From GCA-1730015 sp964583825 (GTDB lineage: Bacteria; Pseudomonadota; Gammaproteobacteria; Granulosicoccales; Granulosicoccaceae): a stretch of 64,000 nucleotides of DNA. Below, in pieces: positions 50,483 through 59,234 of this stretch (the stretch's first letter is position 1; the number at the start of each line of letters is the position of its first letter). The translations under genes were made by a program, and so were the position numbers. The notes beneath the pieces are model-generated. The model saw only the letters and a program-made list of their open reading frames with translations, searched no databases and was not told the origin of the DNA. The stretch lies in the NCBI GenBank assembly GCA_964583825.1, contig CAZOXM010000010.1, forward strand, positions 1 through 64,000. The letters run 5' to 3'.

Positions 50483-51430
50483 ATGTCGAGAAAATTGAAA
50501 CCCTTGGTGAATGCTGTGCTGGCTGTGACAGTGACGGCATTCGCCGGAATTGCGCAGGCGGACTATCCGGAAAAGCCCGTTGAATTTGTTGTGCCGTGGC
50601 CACCGGGTGATCTGGAAGATGTACTCACCAGAATGATTGCCGAGGACTTTCAGGCAGAATACGGCGTGGCTGCTGCGGTGGTTAACAAGCCCGGTGGCGG
50701 TGGTGGACCGTTCCCTGGTGCCATTGAGGTTGCCAATGCGCCGGCCGATGGTTACACAATTGGCTCTTTTATCATTGCTGTGCCAGTGGTCGGGCCGCAG
50801 ATTGGTATTCCTGAGTTAAATCCGGATCCGTTTGTACCGCTGGGTAACTTTCTCACTTATCCGTTCGTTATCGCCGCCTCTAGTGATGCGCCGTATAAAG
50901 ACATGGAGGGTCTTGCCAAACACGCCGCACAGAATGACGTTGTACTTGGACATTTTGGAGCACCGCTGGTACCGACACAGGTAACTTTCGGATTGTCGAA
51001 AGAGATGGGGTTTGCGTTTGCCTCTGATGCAGCCTTTGATGCGCTGGATTGCAACACACTGGCCTCAGGTGATGTCGATGTGATCAATACCACCCTGCAA
51101 TTGATATTGCCCTGTCTCGATAAAGTAACGGTGCTGGCGTCGATCGGCGCAGAACGAATTTCACTAACACCCGATGCACCCACTGTGGCCGAGCTGGCGC
51201 CCGAGTTGAACGTGTCGCTGTGGAACGGATTGTTTGTTCATAAGGACACACCGCAGGACGTGCGGGATAAAATTATTGCTGTCGCACAAAAAACCGTGAT
51301 GTCAGAGCGCGCGCAGAAGCTGGCAGCAGAAACCGGCGCTGCGGTTTACTGGCAGAGTGCTGAGGAAGTCGTTGAGCAGATCAAAACTGACATCGACACA
51401 ATGGCTCGCATTGAAACTATGCTGAAGTAA
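50483..51430 (+). CDS. Tripartite tricarboxylate transporter binding protein (TctC family)
   Basis: The protein of 315 residues from the ATG at 50483 (AAGGAG upstream) carries a signal peptide ending A-G-I-A-Q-A-D-Y and the Bug-type periplasmic fold with Y-P-E-K-P-V-E-F-V-V-P-W-P-P-G and N-K-P-G-G-G-G. It binds a carboxylate in the periplasm for the TctAB membrane pair encoded next. A frame open from 50417 adds no signal feature. The hairpin at 51443-51478 follows. Confidence 0.93.
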   Translation: MSRKLKPLVNAVLAVTVTAFAGIAQADYPEKPVEFVVPWPPGDLEDVLTRMIAEDFQAEYGVAAAVVNKPGGGGGPFPGAIEVANAPADGYTIGSFIIAVPVVGPQIGIPELNPDPFVPLGNFLTYPFVIAASSDAPYKDMEGLAKHAAQNDVVLGHFGAPLVPTQVTFGLSKEMGFAFASDAAFDALDCNTLASGDVDVINTTLQLILPCLDKVTVLASIGAERISLTPDAPTVAELAPELNVSLWNGLFVHKDTPQDVRDKIIAVAQKTVMSERAQKLAAETGAAVYWQSAEEVVEQIKTDIDTMARIETMLK

Positions 51431-51442
51431 TCAATGTTTGGT

Positions 51443-51478
51443 GCTGAACAGGCCTGGTGATCATCCCGGCCTGTCAGC
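51443..51478 (+). terminator. Attenuating hairpin between tctC-like and tctB-like genes
   Basis: GCTG-A-ACAGGCC (51443-51454) pairs with GGCCTGTCAGC (51468-51478), 11 pairs with one bulged A. It is followed by TATAAATG rather than a T-run. As after the sugar binding-protein gene, it probably raises binding-protein output relative to the membrane subunits. Confidence 0.5.
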
Positions 51479-51501
51479 TATAAATGTTCTGCGGAGATGC
51501 T

Positions 51502-52041
51502 ATGTCACATGTGAAATCGATGCAGGCGTTATTCAAACGTTATCGCCGTCCGGGGGATATTGTATTCGCATGGGTTGCCCTGGCTTTTTCTGTTTATTTG
51601 CTTTTTCATCTGTTTGATCAAACTGCCTATCGGGACGGGGCCAGGCTTTTTGCCCAACCGCGTTTCTGGCCGGCAGTCTCGTTGTGTGCAATGACCCTCT
51701 TCGCCGCCCTGCATTTGATGGGTTCGGCGTTATCAGAGCGTATTGCCGGGCGCTGGAGGGAAGTGCTGCTTTGGATATCGGCGGTGGAATATGCGCTGTG
51801 GTTCATCGCCTACGCGTTCGTTGTTCCGTATGCAGGCTACCTTCCTGCTACCGTTATTTTTGCGGTGCTGCTGACACTGCGAGCGGGGTACAGGAGCTTG
51901 CCTGCCGCTGGCGCGGCGGTGGTAAGTGCGGTGGTGATTGTGTTGGTATTCAAAACGTTTTTAAAAGTTAATCTACCGGCAGGTAAAGTCTACGAGGTGT
52001 TGCCGGATGGATTGCGTCAGATCATGTTGACTCACTTCTGA
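51502..52041 (+). CDS. Tripartite tricarboxylate transporter small subunit (TctB family)
   Basis: The 179-residue membrane protein has four hydrophobic segments and the DUF1468/TctB pattern with P-R-F-W-P-x-x-S. It pairs with the large TctA-like subunit encoded 12 nt downstream. GGAG 8 nt before the ATG at 51502 favours this start over 51484. Confidence 0.87.
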   Translation: MSHVKSMQALFKRYRRPGDIVFAWVALAFSVYLLFHLFDQTAYRDGARLFAQPRFWPAVSLCAMTLFAALHLMGSALSERIAGRWREVLLWISAVEYALWFIAYAFVVPYAGYLPATVIFAVLLTLRAGYRSLPAAGAAVVSAVVIVLVFKTFLKVNLPAGKVYEVLPDGLRQIMLTHF

Positions 52042-52053
52042 GTAACTCTGCCA

Positions 52054-53547
52054 ATGGAAAATCTGATCGCCGGTTTCGACATGCTGCTTCGCTGGCCAGT
52101 CATACTCGCGCTGTTAATCGGATCAATTGGAGGCGTTGTCATCGGCGCGATTCCCGGTGTCGGCCCGGCAGTGGCGATTGCCATTTTGCTGCCTGCCACC
52201 TTTTCACTTGAGCCGCTTGTTGGACTCACGATGTTGTTGGGCATTTATGGTTCCTCTATGTACGGCGGGGCCATACCGGCAGTACTAATCAACACGCCCG
52301 GCACCGCCGTTAATGCGCTGACCTCTTACGATGGCTACCCGATGACTGAGCGCGGTGAGGCGCATCGCGCTGTATCGCTCGCCTACAGTGCATCCTTTTG
52401 GGGCGGCATTTTTGGAATTGCTTGTCTGATATTGTTGTCGCCAGTGCTCGCCCTGATTGCGCCGATGTTTGGCAGTCGAGAGATATTTCTGGCCGCTACC
52501 CTCGGTATTATTCTGGTGATTCTGGCGCATCGCGGACAGATCTTCGCCGCCGGGCTGTTGGCAATGTTCGGAATTTTTTTGCAAACCGTTGGTCTGGACG
52601 CCGTAACTTACACACAGCGCTATACTTTCGGTTTCAGTTTTCTTTCGTCGGGTTTTAACCTGATTGTTGTAGTGTTGGGCCTGTTTGCGTTAAGTCAGGC
52701 ATTCCTGTTACTGATAACGGCAGACACTAGTCCAAAGGCGATGCCGGTGACCGGGCGAATGACGACCGGTATAAAGGAATTGTTAAAGCACAAGCGGGTA
52801 GCTACCGTGGCATCCGGCTTTGGTGTTGTGCTTGGCATGATTCCAGGCACGGGGGAATTCACTGCTCAGTTCATGAGTTACACGTATGCGCAAAAAACGT
52901 CGGCAACGCCGGAGGCATTTGGCAACGGCTCGGCGGAAGGTCTGGTCGCATCGGAGGCGGCTAACAACGCTGTGCCCGCCGCTGCAATGATCCCATTGCT
53001 GGCGTTGGGTATTCCCGGTGAGGCGCTGACTGCGATGATGTTGTCAGTTTTCTATGTGCACAATGTGATTCCCGGTCCCCAGCTGTTTCAAAATAACATT
53101 GATCTTGTCTATGCGCTTTATTTCGCATTGATCGCGCTGAACGTTATTGTTTTAGTGTTTCTGTTGTTTTCCACAAATATTCTCACAAAAGTCATTCGAA
53201 TCCCGACACGTTTTCTCGGGGTGATGATAATGATCTTGTCTTTTGTCGGGGTCTATTCGCTTCGAAATTCACTGACTGACTGTATGATCGCGTCTGGATT
53301 TGGTGTGTTGGGGCTAATACTAAAGCGCCTGAATTTGCCTATTGTTCCGATCATATTGGGGATGGTGCTGGGCGGCATTATGGAAGTAAAACTGCGTTCC
53401 GCGCTGCCACGTTTAAAGACACCAATGGACATGATTGACAGACCCATTGCCTTTATCCTCTTTATGATGATTTTGCTCGTCGTGTTTATACACCTGCGAA
53501 CGCTGGTAAAGGAATGGCGCGGCCGTGCAGCAGGTGCAGATCAGTAA
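52054..53547 (+). CDS. Tripartite tricarboxylate transporter large subunit (TctA family)
   Basis: The 497-residue membrane protein has about twelve hydrophobic segments and the family motifs G-A-I-P-G-V-G-P, Y-G-S-S-M-Y-G-G-A-I-P-A and G-M-I-P-G-T-G-E-F, with E-A-A-N-N-A at mid-chain. It forms the secondary-transport channel, driven by an ion gradient. The substrate could be a di- or tricarboxylate or another carboxylate; the sequence does not tell. It belongs to the operon with the two genes upstream and probably the Tm-1-like gene downstream. Confidence 0.93.
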   Translation: MENLIAGFDMLLRWPVILALLIGSIGGVVIGAIPGVGPAVAIAILLPATFSLEPLVGLTMLLGIYGSSMYGGAIPAVLINTPGTAVNALTSYDGYPMTERGEAHRAVSLAYSASFWGGIFGIACLILLSPVLALIAPMFGSREIFLAATLGIILVILAHRGQIFAAGLLAMFGIFLQTVGLDAVTYTQRYTFGFSFLSSGFNLIVVVLGLFALSQAFLLLITADTSPKAMPVTGRMTTGIKELLKHKRVATVASGFGVVLGMIPGTGEFTAQFMSYTYAQKTSATPEAFGNGSAEGLVASEAANNAVPAAAMIPLLALGIPGEALTAMMLSVFYVHNVIPGPQLFQNNIDLVYALYFALIALNVIVLVFLLFSTNILTKVIRIPTRFLGVMIMILSFVGVYSLRNSLTDCMIASGFGVLGLILKRLNLPIVPIILGMVLGGIMEVKLRSALPRLKTPMDMIDRPIAFILFMMILLVVFIHLRTLVKEWRGRAAGADQ

Positions 53548-53594
53548 CGAACATGATATTCAACTACTAAATCTATAAATTAGGGGCGCATATT

Positions 53595-54821
53595 ATGTCT
53601 ACAAAGACCATTCTTGTTATTGGCACCTATGACACAAAAGATGATGAATTGAATTTCCTCTCATCTGTTATACGTGAGCAGGGCGGCCGTGTTGTGTCTA
53701 TGGATGTGTCGGTGCTTGGTGACCCGTCCACGGCGACTGACTATTCAAAACATGATGTGGCGACCGAAGGTGGTAGCAGCATCGAGGCTGCGATTGCAAC
53801 CGATGACGAAAATGCGGCGATGCAAATCATGGCCTTGGGTGCTGCACTGCTGACTGCCCGGTTGTATGCCAAAGGCAGGTTCGATGGCATGATTGTGCTG
53901 GGCGGCACGATGGGCACCGATCTGGCTCTCGATGTGTGTTCCGCATTACCGCTGGGCGTGCCGAAATACATCGTCTCTACAGTGGCATTTTCTGCGCTTA
54001 TTCCCGCAGAGCGTCTGGCAGCGGATACGCAAATGATTCTCTGGGCCGGCGGACTGTTCGGACTGAATTCTATTTGTAAGGCATCACTGAGTCAGGCGGG
54101 TGGTGCGGTGCTTGGTGCTGCGAGATCGGTAGTCAAGCCCGATGAAAACAAACCGCTTATCGGCATGACATCGTTAGGTAAATCAGCGCTCAGGTATATG
54201 GTGACACTGAAGCCGGCTCTGGAGGAACGTGGCTATGAAGTGGCGGTCTTTCATGCCACAGGCATGGGCGGCAGGGCGTTTGAGAACCTCGCGCAGCAGG
54301 GTGCGTTTGCCTGTGTGTTCGATCTGTGCACACAGGAGTTAGGCAACCATATTCACGGTTCAAATATTACGGCGGGTTCAGATCGGTTGACCGGTGCCGG
54401 ACTGGTAGGTACGCCACAGATTGTGTCGCCGGGTTGTTATGATCTCGTTGATATTGTTGGCTGGCAGCCTCTGCCGGATAAATGGTCAGGGCATCTGACC
54501 CACGCCCACAACCGCTTGCTGACATCGATAGTGCTGAACAACGAAGAGCGTCGACAAGTAGCGCGTGCACACTCCGATCAGTTGGCCAAAGCAACCGGGC
54601 CGGTTGCACTCTTATTGCCGATGCACGGTCTGGGAGAGTGGGATCGCGAGGGTGCTGCCTTGCATGATCAGTCGGGGCTTGACCATTTCATCGATGAGCT
54701 TGAGGCAACCGTGCCGTCAAACGTTGACTTTCAACGTATCGATGGGCACATAAACGATGCTGTTTTTGTGCAGGCAGCTCTTGATGTGTTTGATCAGTGG
54801 CGATCTGCGGATTTGGTTTGA
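53595..54821 (+). CDS. Tm-1-like ATP-binding domain protein (UPF0261)
   Basis: The 408-residue protein fits the UPF0261/Tm-1-like family: opening V-I-G-T-Y-D-T-K-D-D-E-L, the central G-T-M-G-T-D-L-A and the G-x-T-S-L-G-K-S-A-L ATP-site segment, with a later H-A-T-G-M-G-G-R-A-F. The plant relative binds a viral replicase; bacterial members are of unknown function and often sit with carboxylate catabolism genes. Here it follows the tripartite transporter, 47 nt downstream. Confidence 0.88.
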   Translation: MSTKTILVIGTYDTKDDELNFLSSVIREQGGRVVSMDVSVLGDPSTATDYSKHDVATEGGSSIEAAIATDDENAAMQIMALGAALLTARLYAKGRFDGMIVLGGTMGTDLALDVCSALPLGVPKYIVSTVAFSALIPAERLAADTQMILWAGGLFGLNSICKASLSQAGGAVLGAARSVVKPDENKPLIGMTSLGKSALRYMVTLKPALEERGYEVAVFHATGMGGRAFENLAQQGAFACVFDLCTQELGNHIHGSNITAGSDRLTGAGLVGTPQIVSPGCYDLVDIVGWQPLPDKWSGHLTHAHNRLLTSIVLNNEERRQVARAHSDQLAKATGPVALLLPMHGLGEWDREGAALHDQSGLDHFIDELEATVPSNVDFQRIDGHINDAVFVQAALDVFDQWRSADLV

Positions 54822-54943
54822 TGACCCTCTACATGAGCTTACAGCCGCGCGGTATTGTCGTGACGGGTGCCTGAGCTGATTTGTCCGGTTACCTGCAGCC
54901 TGGGGATGTCGTCGAGTTGCAGTGGAGGGTATTGGTTTATTGA
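54821..54943 (+). pseudogene. Remnant of a fumarylacetoacetase-fold gene
   Basis: In one frame this stretch reads M-S-L-Q-P-R-G-I-V-V-T-G-A, then a stop (54872-54874), then A-D-L-S-G-Y-L-Q-P-G-D-V-V-E-L-Q-W. The pattern M-x-L-x-P-x-D-I-V-x-T-G-T followed by L-x-P-G-D-V-V-E is the C-terminal core of FAH-fold enzymes such as HpaG. Only this tail remains, with an internal stop and no upstream part. Next to hpaR-hpaE-hpaD it may be what is left of hpaG. The assignment is tentative, based on a short match. Confidence 0.45.
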
Positions 54944-55010
54944 GCAACGTTGGCGGGGATAAAAACAAGTGGCACGCGATGCGGGATTAGTGCTGGAGTT
55001 TCATGCTCTT

Positions 55011-55448
55011 CTAGTTTCGCGCTCCGGGATCCAGTCTGGCCAGCAAATCCAACAGCACTTCATAGTCCTTCTTACCCACAATACGCTGAAATTCAGCCAC
55101 AATGTCGGTTGCCTGTGCGGTGTTGTCTGCAATGATTTTTTGACCGGCGGGGGTAATGGTAACGAACTGTCGACGTCGATCTGACTCATCACGTTTTTGT
55201 GTAATCAGGCCTTTTTCGCGCAGTGTGGTTGCAATTCGCGTGAGGCTTGGGAGCAGGAGGCTGGCACGATCTGCCAGGGTCTTGCTATCCAGCGTGCCGT
55301 GTTCCGATAGTACGCGCAATACTCTCCATTGCTGTTCGGTGATGCCTGTGTCTGCAAGCATCTCGCGAATGGGAATCATGACACCTTCGCGGGCACGCAT
55401 GAGTGCGATGGGCAAAGAGCGTGCAGTGTCAGGGAGTTTTTTTGTCAT
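55011..55448 (-). CDS. hpaR: MarR-family regulator of homoprotocatechuate genes
   Basis: The 145-residue winged-helix protein has the HpaR look: A-R-E-x-V-M-I-P-I-R, I-T-E-Q-Q-W-R-V-L-R-V-L and D-R-R-R-Q-F-V-T-I-T-P-A-G. HpaR represses the 3,4-dihydroxyphenylacetate meta-cleavage genes until ligand binds. It is divergent from hpaE, and a perfect 20-bp palindrome lies between them. I call it by similarity and context. Confidence 0.85.
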   Translation of the reverse strand: MTKKLPDTARSLPIALMRAREGVMIPIREMLADTGITEQQWRVLRVLSEHGTLDSKTLADRASLLLPSLTRIATTLREKGLITQKRDESDRRRQFVTITPAGQKIIADNTAQATDIVAEFQRIVGKKDYEVLLDLLARLDPGARN

Positions 55449-55475
55449 TACGTCTGCAGTTTACTTAACATAGCA

Positions 55476-55495
55476 AATATTAACATGTTAATATT
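55476..55495. promoter_or_regulatory. HpaR operator: perfect 20-bp palindrome
   Basis: AATATTAACATGTTAATATT is self-complementary over all 20 bases in the 75-nt space between the divergent hpaR and hpaE. A further TTAACAT lies just left of it. The length and symmetry fit a MarR-family dimer site that would control both genes. Confidence 0.75.
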
Positions 55496-55523
55496 GTGTG
55501 GTATGCAAGAAGGATAACAAAGT

Positions 55524-57035
55524 ATGAGTGTACTTGATCAAAACATACAAAAGCTCAATGGCTATTTGGTGCGTTTTCGTGAGTCTGGTGTGATGAACCG
55601 TATTGACGGGCAGGATGTGCCAGGGTCGGGCGGAGTCTTTCAGGCGACCTCACCCGTTGATAAAAGTGCTATTTGCGATGTTGCACATGGCAACGCAGAG
55701 GACATCGACAGTGCAGCCAAAGCGGCCTCCAGCGCTTTCGCACAATGGCGTGATCTGGCGGCGAAGGAACGACGTGCAATACTCATCAGGGTGGCAGAAG
55801 GTATTGAAGCACGGGCCGATGAAATTGCGCTGTGTGAATGTTGGGACACGGGGCAGGCCTATAAATTCATGTCCAAGGCTGCATTGCGTGGCGCAGAAAA
55901 CTTTCGATACTTTGCCGACCAGGTGGTACAGGCGCGAGATGGTCAGCACCTGAAATCACCCACCTTAATGAATATCACAACGCGTGTGCCTATAGGGCCT
56001 GTGGGTGTTATCACCCCATGGAACACACCGTTTATGTTGTCTACCTGGAAGATTGCACCCGCCCTGGCATCGGGTTGCACGGTGGTGCATAAGCCTGCAG
56101 AGGCGTCGCCGTTAACAGCGCGTTTGTTAGTAGAAATTGCAGAGCAGGCCGGTTTGCCACCCGGCGTTTTAAACACGGTGAATGGCTTTGGTGAGGGTGC
56201 AGGCAAAGCGTTGTGTGAACACCCATTGATAAAAGCCATAGCCTTTGTCGGAGAAAGTAAAACAGGCAGTCAAATAGTGAAGCAGGGCGCTGACACATTA
56301 AAACGCAATCATTTGGAGTTGGGTGGAAAAAACCCGGTGATTGTATTTGATGATGCCAATCTCGACAGAGCGCTGGATGCTGCGATATTCATGATTTATT
56401 CCATCAACGGAGAGCGCTGCACGTCGTCTTCGCGCCTGCTGATCCAGGACAGCATTCGCAGCGAGTTTGAAGCCAAACTTATTGAGCGCGTTAACAGGAT
56501 TAAAGTCGGTCATCCACTTGATCCGGCCACCGAAATAGGGCCCCTGGTCACCGAGGAACATTTTAACAAGGTTACCAGCTACTTTAATATCGCCCGACAG
56601 GAAGGTGCTACCGTTGCCGCCGGTGGTGACACCCTTGGCGATGAAGGTTATTTCGTCAAGCCGACATTGTTCACCAATGCCAGTAACGAGATGCGTATTG
56701 CACAGGAAGAGATTTTTGGCCCGGTGCTGACGTCCATTCCCTTTTCACACGAAGAGGAAGCGCTGGAAATCGCGAATGACGTTGCCTATGGTCTTACCGG
56801 TTATGTCTGGACTAATGATCTGACCCGAGCGCTGCGCTTCACCGATAAACTGGAGGCGGGCATGATCTGGGTAAACTCGGAAAATGTACGACACCTGCCC
56901 ACGCCATTCGGTGGGGTAAAAGCCAGTGGGATAGGGCGTGACGGCGGTGACTGGTCGTTCGAGTTCTACATGGAGCAAAAGCATATTGGCTTTGCGACTG
57001 GAGAACACAAAATCACTAAACTTGGAGCAAGCTGA
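55524..57035 (+). CDS. hpaE: 5-carboxymethyl-2-hydroxymuconate semialdehyde dehydrogenase
   Basis: The 503-residue aldehyde dehydrogenase has P-W-N-T-P (about residue 158), the general base glutamate in L-E-L-G-G-K-N-P and the nucleophile cysteine in N-G-E-R-C-T-S-S. Overall it fits HpaE, which oxidises the ring-cleavage semialdehyde of homoprotocatechuate to the diacid with NAD. AGAAGGA before the ATG at 55524 is a good ribosome site. It overlaps hpaD by one base. Confidence 0.9.
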   Translation: MSVLDQNIQKLNGYLVRFRESGVMNRIDGQDVPGSGGVFQATSPVDKSAICDVAHGNAEDIDSAAKAASSAFAQWRDLAAKERRAILIRVAEGIEARADEIALCECWDTGQAYKFMSKAALRGAENFRYFADQVVQARDGQHLKSPTLMNITTRVPIGPVGVITPWNTPFMLSTWKIAPALASGCTVVHKPAEASPLTARLLVEIAEQAGLPPGVLNTVNGFGEGAGKALCEHPLIKAIAFVGESKTGSQIVKQGADTLKRNHLELGGKNPVIVFDDANLDRALDAAIFMIYSINGERCTSSSRLLIQDSIRSEFEAKLIERVNRIKVGHPLDPATEIGPLVTEEHFNKVTSYFNIARQEGATVAAGGDTLGDEGYFVKPTLFTNASNEMRIAQEEIFGPVLTSIPFSHEEEALEIANDVAYGLTGYVWTNDLTRALRFTDKLEAGMIWVNSENVRHLPTPFGGVKASGIGRDGGDWSFEFYMEQKHIGFATGEHKITKLGAS

Positions 57036-58018
57036 TGCCGGTGCCAGAGCCCAATCTATACCCCGACTTTAATACCATACGCTTGAGTCACGTTTGTCTA
57101 AACGTGTCGGATCTGGCCGCATCCACTACTTTTTACACCGATATTCTGGGGCTGCAGATCACTGATCAAAGTGATACACACGTATACCTCCGTGCCATGG
57201 AAGAGCGCGGTCATCACTGTGTGATTCTGCAAAAGTCGGATATGCCAGGTACAGTTGAAGTAATGGGCTTTAAAACCTTTGATGAGCAGGATCTGGACAA
57301 GGCCGAGCAGTATTTCTACACCAGGGGCCGGCCAACCCAATGGGTTGAGCGTCCGTATCAGGGGCGTACGCTGTTAACTTCGGACAACATTGGCATACCG
57401 ATAGAGTTTTATCACAAGATGGACAGGCTCGAATCGATCCATCAGAAGTACGCGTTATATCGTGGTGTCAAACCATTACGCATAGATCACTTCAACTGTT
57501 TTTCACCCGATGTCGATGCTTCGGTAGCGTTTTACAACGATATCGGGTTCAGAGTGACAGAATACACAGAGGACGAAAAAAGCAAAAAAATCTGGGCTGC
57601 CTGGATGCATCGCAAAGGTGGAGTCCATGATATGGCTTTTACCAACGGTAACGGACCACGCATGCATCATGTTGCGTTCTGGGTGCCAACACCGCTAAAT
57701 ATTATCGATTTACTTGATCTGATGGCTACCACTGGCTACGTTTCCAATATAGAGCGCGGACCAGGCCGGCACGGTATTTCAAATGCGTTTTTTCTTTATA
57801 TACTGGATCCTGACGGACATCGTATTGAGATTTATTGTTCTGATTATCAAACGGTCGATCCCGATTTGGAGCCAATTAAGTGGGATCTGCAAGACCCGCA
57901 ACGACAGACGCTTTGGGGTGCGCCGGCACCGCGGAGCTGGTTTGAACACGGCACTAATTTCGTGGGTGTTGATACAAGGGAAAGCGAAATTGCCGCAAGC
58001 CCGATAATCGCACCTTAA
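57035..58018 (+). CDS. hpaD: 3,4-dihydroxyphenylacetate 2,3-dioxygenase
   Basis: The 327-residue extradiol dioxygenase of the vicinal-oxygen-chelate fold has two modules: residues about 15-135 begin L-S-H-V-C-L-N-V-S-D-L, and the catalytic one from about 145 has I-D-H-F-N-C-F, M-H-H-V-A-F-W-V and the glutamate ligand in H-R-I-E-I-Y-C-S-D-Y. It opens the ring of homoprotocatechuate using Fe(II) or Mn(II). It is coupled to hpaE. No hpaF, hpaG, hpaH or hpaI gene is intact in the window, so the pathway is incomplete here. Confidence 0.9.
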   Translation: MPVPEPNLYPDFNTIRLSHVCLNVSDLAASTTFYTDILGLQITDQSDTHVYLRAMEERGHHCVILQKSDMPGTVEVMGFKTFDEQDLDKAEQYFYTRGRPTQWVERPYQGRTLLTSDNIGIPIEFYHKMDRLESIHQKYALYRGVKPLRIDHFNCFSPDVDASVAFYNDIGFRVTEYTEDEKSKKIWAAWMHRKGGVHDMAFTNGNGPRMHHVAFWVPTPLNIIDLLDLMATTGYVSNIERGPGRHGISNAFFLYILDPDGHRIEIYCSDYQTVDPDLEPIKWDLQDPQRQTLWGAPAPRSWFEHGTNFVGVDTRESEIAASPIIAP

Positions 58019-58160
58019 GCATAGTGGAAACGGCGTATTCGATGCCTGGCGAAGAAGCGGGCTGAAAAATATTGCCAATGTGATTCTCGGCGGGAATTAG
58101 AATCTTCTATTTTTCTTGTTAGCCAAATACCTGAAGGGAGGCGATGAACTGCGGGTTGCG

Positions 58161-58256
58161 GTGATGGTATTGTTCGTAGTTCTTGTCGTCGGATCTCTGG
58201 TTTTATCTTACAAGATCAGCCGGTCGATCAAGGATATCAATCGATGGCAACCATGA
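58161..58256 (+). CDS. Possible 31-residue membrane peptide
   Basis: A frame from the GTG at 58161 (or ATG at 58164) encodes a hydrophobic helix (V-L-F-V-V-L-V-V-G-S-L-V-L) followed by Y-K-I-S-R-S-I-K-D-I. It ends at 58254-58256. GGGAGG lies upstream at 58136-58141. It may be a small membrane protein or the remnant of a sensor protein. The rest of the 58019-58338 gap shows no gene. Confidence 0.3.
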   Translation: MMVLFVVLVVGSLVLSYKISRSIKDINRWQP

Positions 58257-58338
58257 GTTGGTTGTTCAATGTTGACCAATGGTGCCAGCCCTGGGAGTGA
58301 ATTTGTTGGCGCTGCCTTGTGTGCTACCGAACTTCCTG

Positions 58339-59067
58339 CTAAAAAAAAGATGCCCAAGGGCTGTTGATTGGGTGTCTAATATAGGTATCACACTGCATAT
58401 ATGTTGAGATCTGTGGTATCGCTTCAAAGTGTTGGATAAAGGCGTAAAGTTCGGAACGATTGGCAGCTGTGATAGCGCCAGGGACCATCTGCGTCGTTTG
58501 CCACAACAATTCGTAGAGTACAAAATCCACCAGTGACAACCGGCGGCCTACAAAAAATTCCGGGTGTTCGCGTTCAGCCAGGTAGGCTTCAAACCCATTG
58601 AGGTACCGCGGCAGAGTTTGCTTTTTAAAGGTGTCGTAAGCTGCCAGGTATTCTGCCTGCGGTGCATACGCAGTTTTAATTATCTCGTTGCGAAAATCAT
58701 ACGCTTCATCTTGCAGCACATCGATTTCTGTTTTCTCTGATTCGGAATCCCCATAAAAATCGAAGCGCCTGCCAAGGTAACGTAGAATTGCATTGCTTTG
58801 CGTTAGTTTTACAGGCGGTGTGGTCCCTTCGTCGATCAGGAAAGGCAGATTTGGAAACGGTACCTGCAGCGTGACACGCACGCTTTCCCAGTCCTGCTCT
58901 TCCTCCGCTTTCCCCATGAGTGTGCCATCCCGAAATACACCGAGCCTCAATTCTGAAAACGGCACCTGGGCGCACACCAGCAGGAATCTGATGGGCTGCG
59001 CAAGGCCACGAATGCCCCAGTAACCCAGCGTGATACTCGCATTGTCTTCGAAGCGTTTTTGCGCCAT
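58339..59067 (-). CDS. Glutathione S-transferase, mu-like
   Basis: The 242-residue protein opens with L-G-Y-W-G-I-R-G-L-A-Q-P-I-R, the signature of mu-class GSTs best known from animals, then L-P-F-L-I-D and the all-helical C-terminal domain. It conjugates glutathione to electrophiles. The first residues (M-A-Q-K-R-F-E-D-N) are extra compared with animal enzymes. The gene is leftward and alone; the DAHP synthase leader region lies upstream. Confidence 0.87.
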   Translation of the reverse strand: MAQKRFEDNASITLGYWGIRGLAQPIRFLLVCAQVPFSELRLGVFRDGTLMGKAEEEQDWESVRVTLQVPFPNLPFLIDEGTTPPVKLTQSNAILRYLGRRFDFYGDSESEKTEIDVLQDEAYDFRNEIIKTAYAPQAEYLAAYDTFKKQTLPRYLNGFEAYLAEREHPEFFVGRRLSLVDFVLYELLWQTTQMVPGAITAANRSELYAFIQHFEAIPQISTYMQCDTYIRHPINSPWASFF

Positions 59068-59234
59068 GGGTCACCCGGTTAAAGCAGCAGTAGATCAATG
59101 ATACTGGTCGTGCCGCCGCGGGGTTGCGCACAGAGACACAAGCGGTGCATACTGACGCCGGAAGCCGTGAACGGCTTGTTCAATCCGTAACAGACGAAAC
59201 CTGCGTGAACAAAACCCTTTCAACACAAGCAGTC

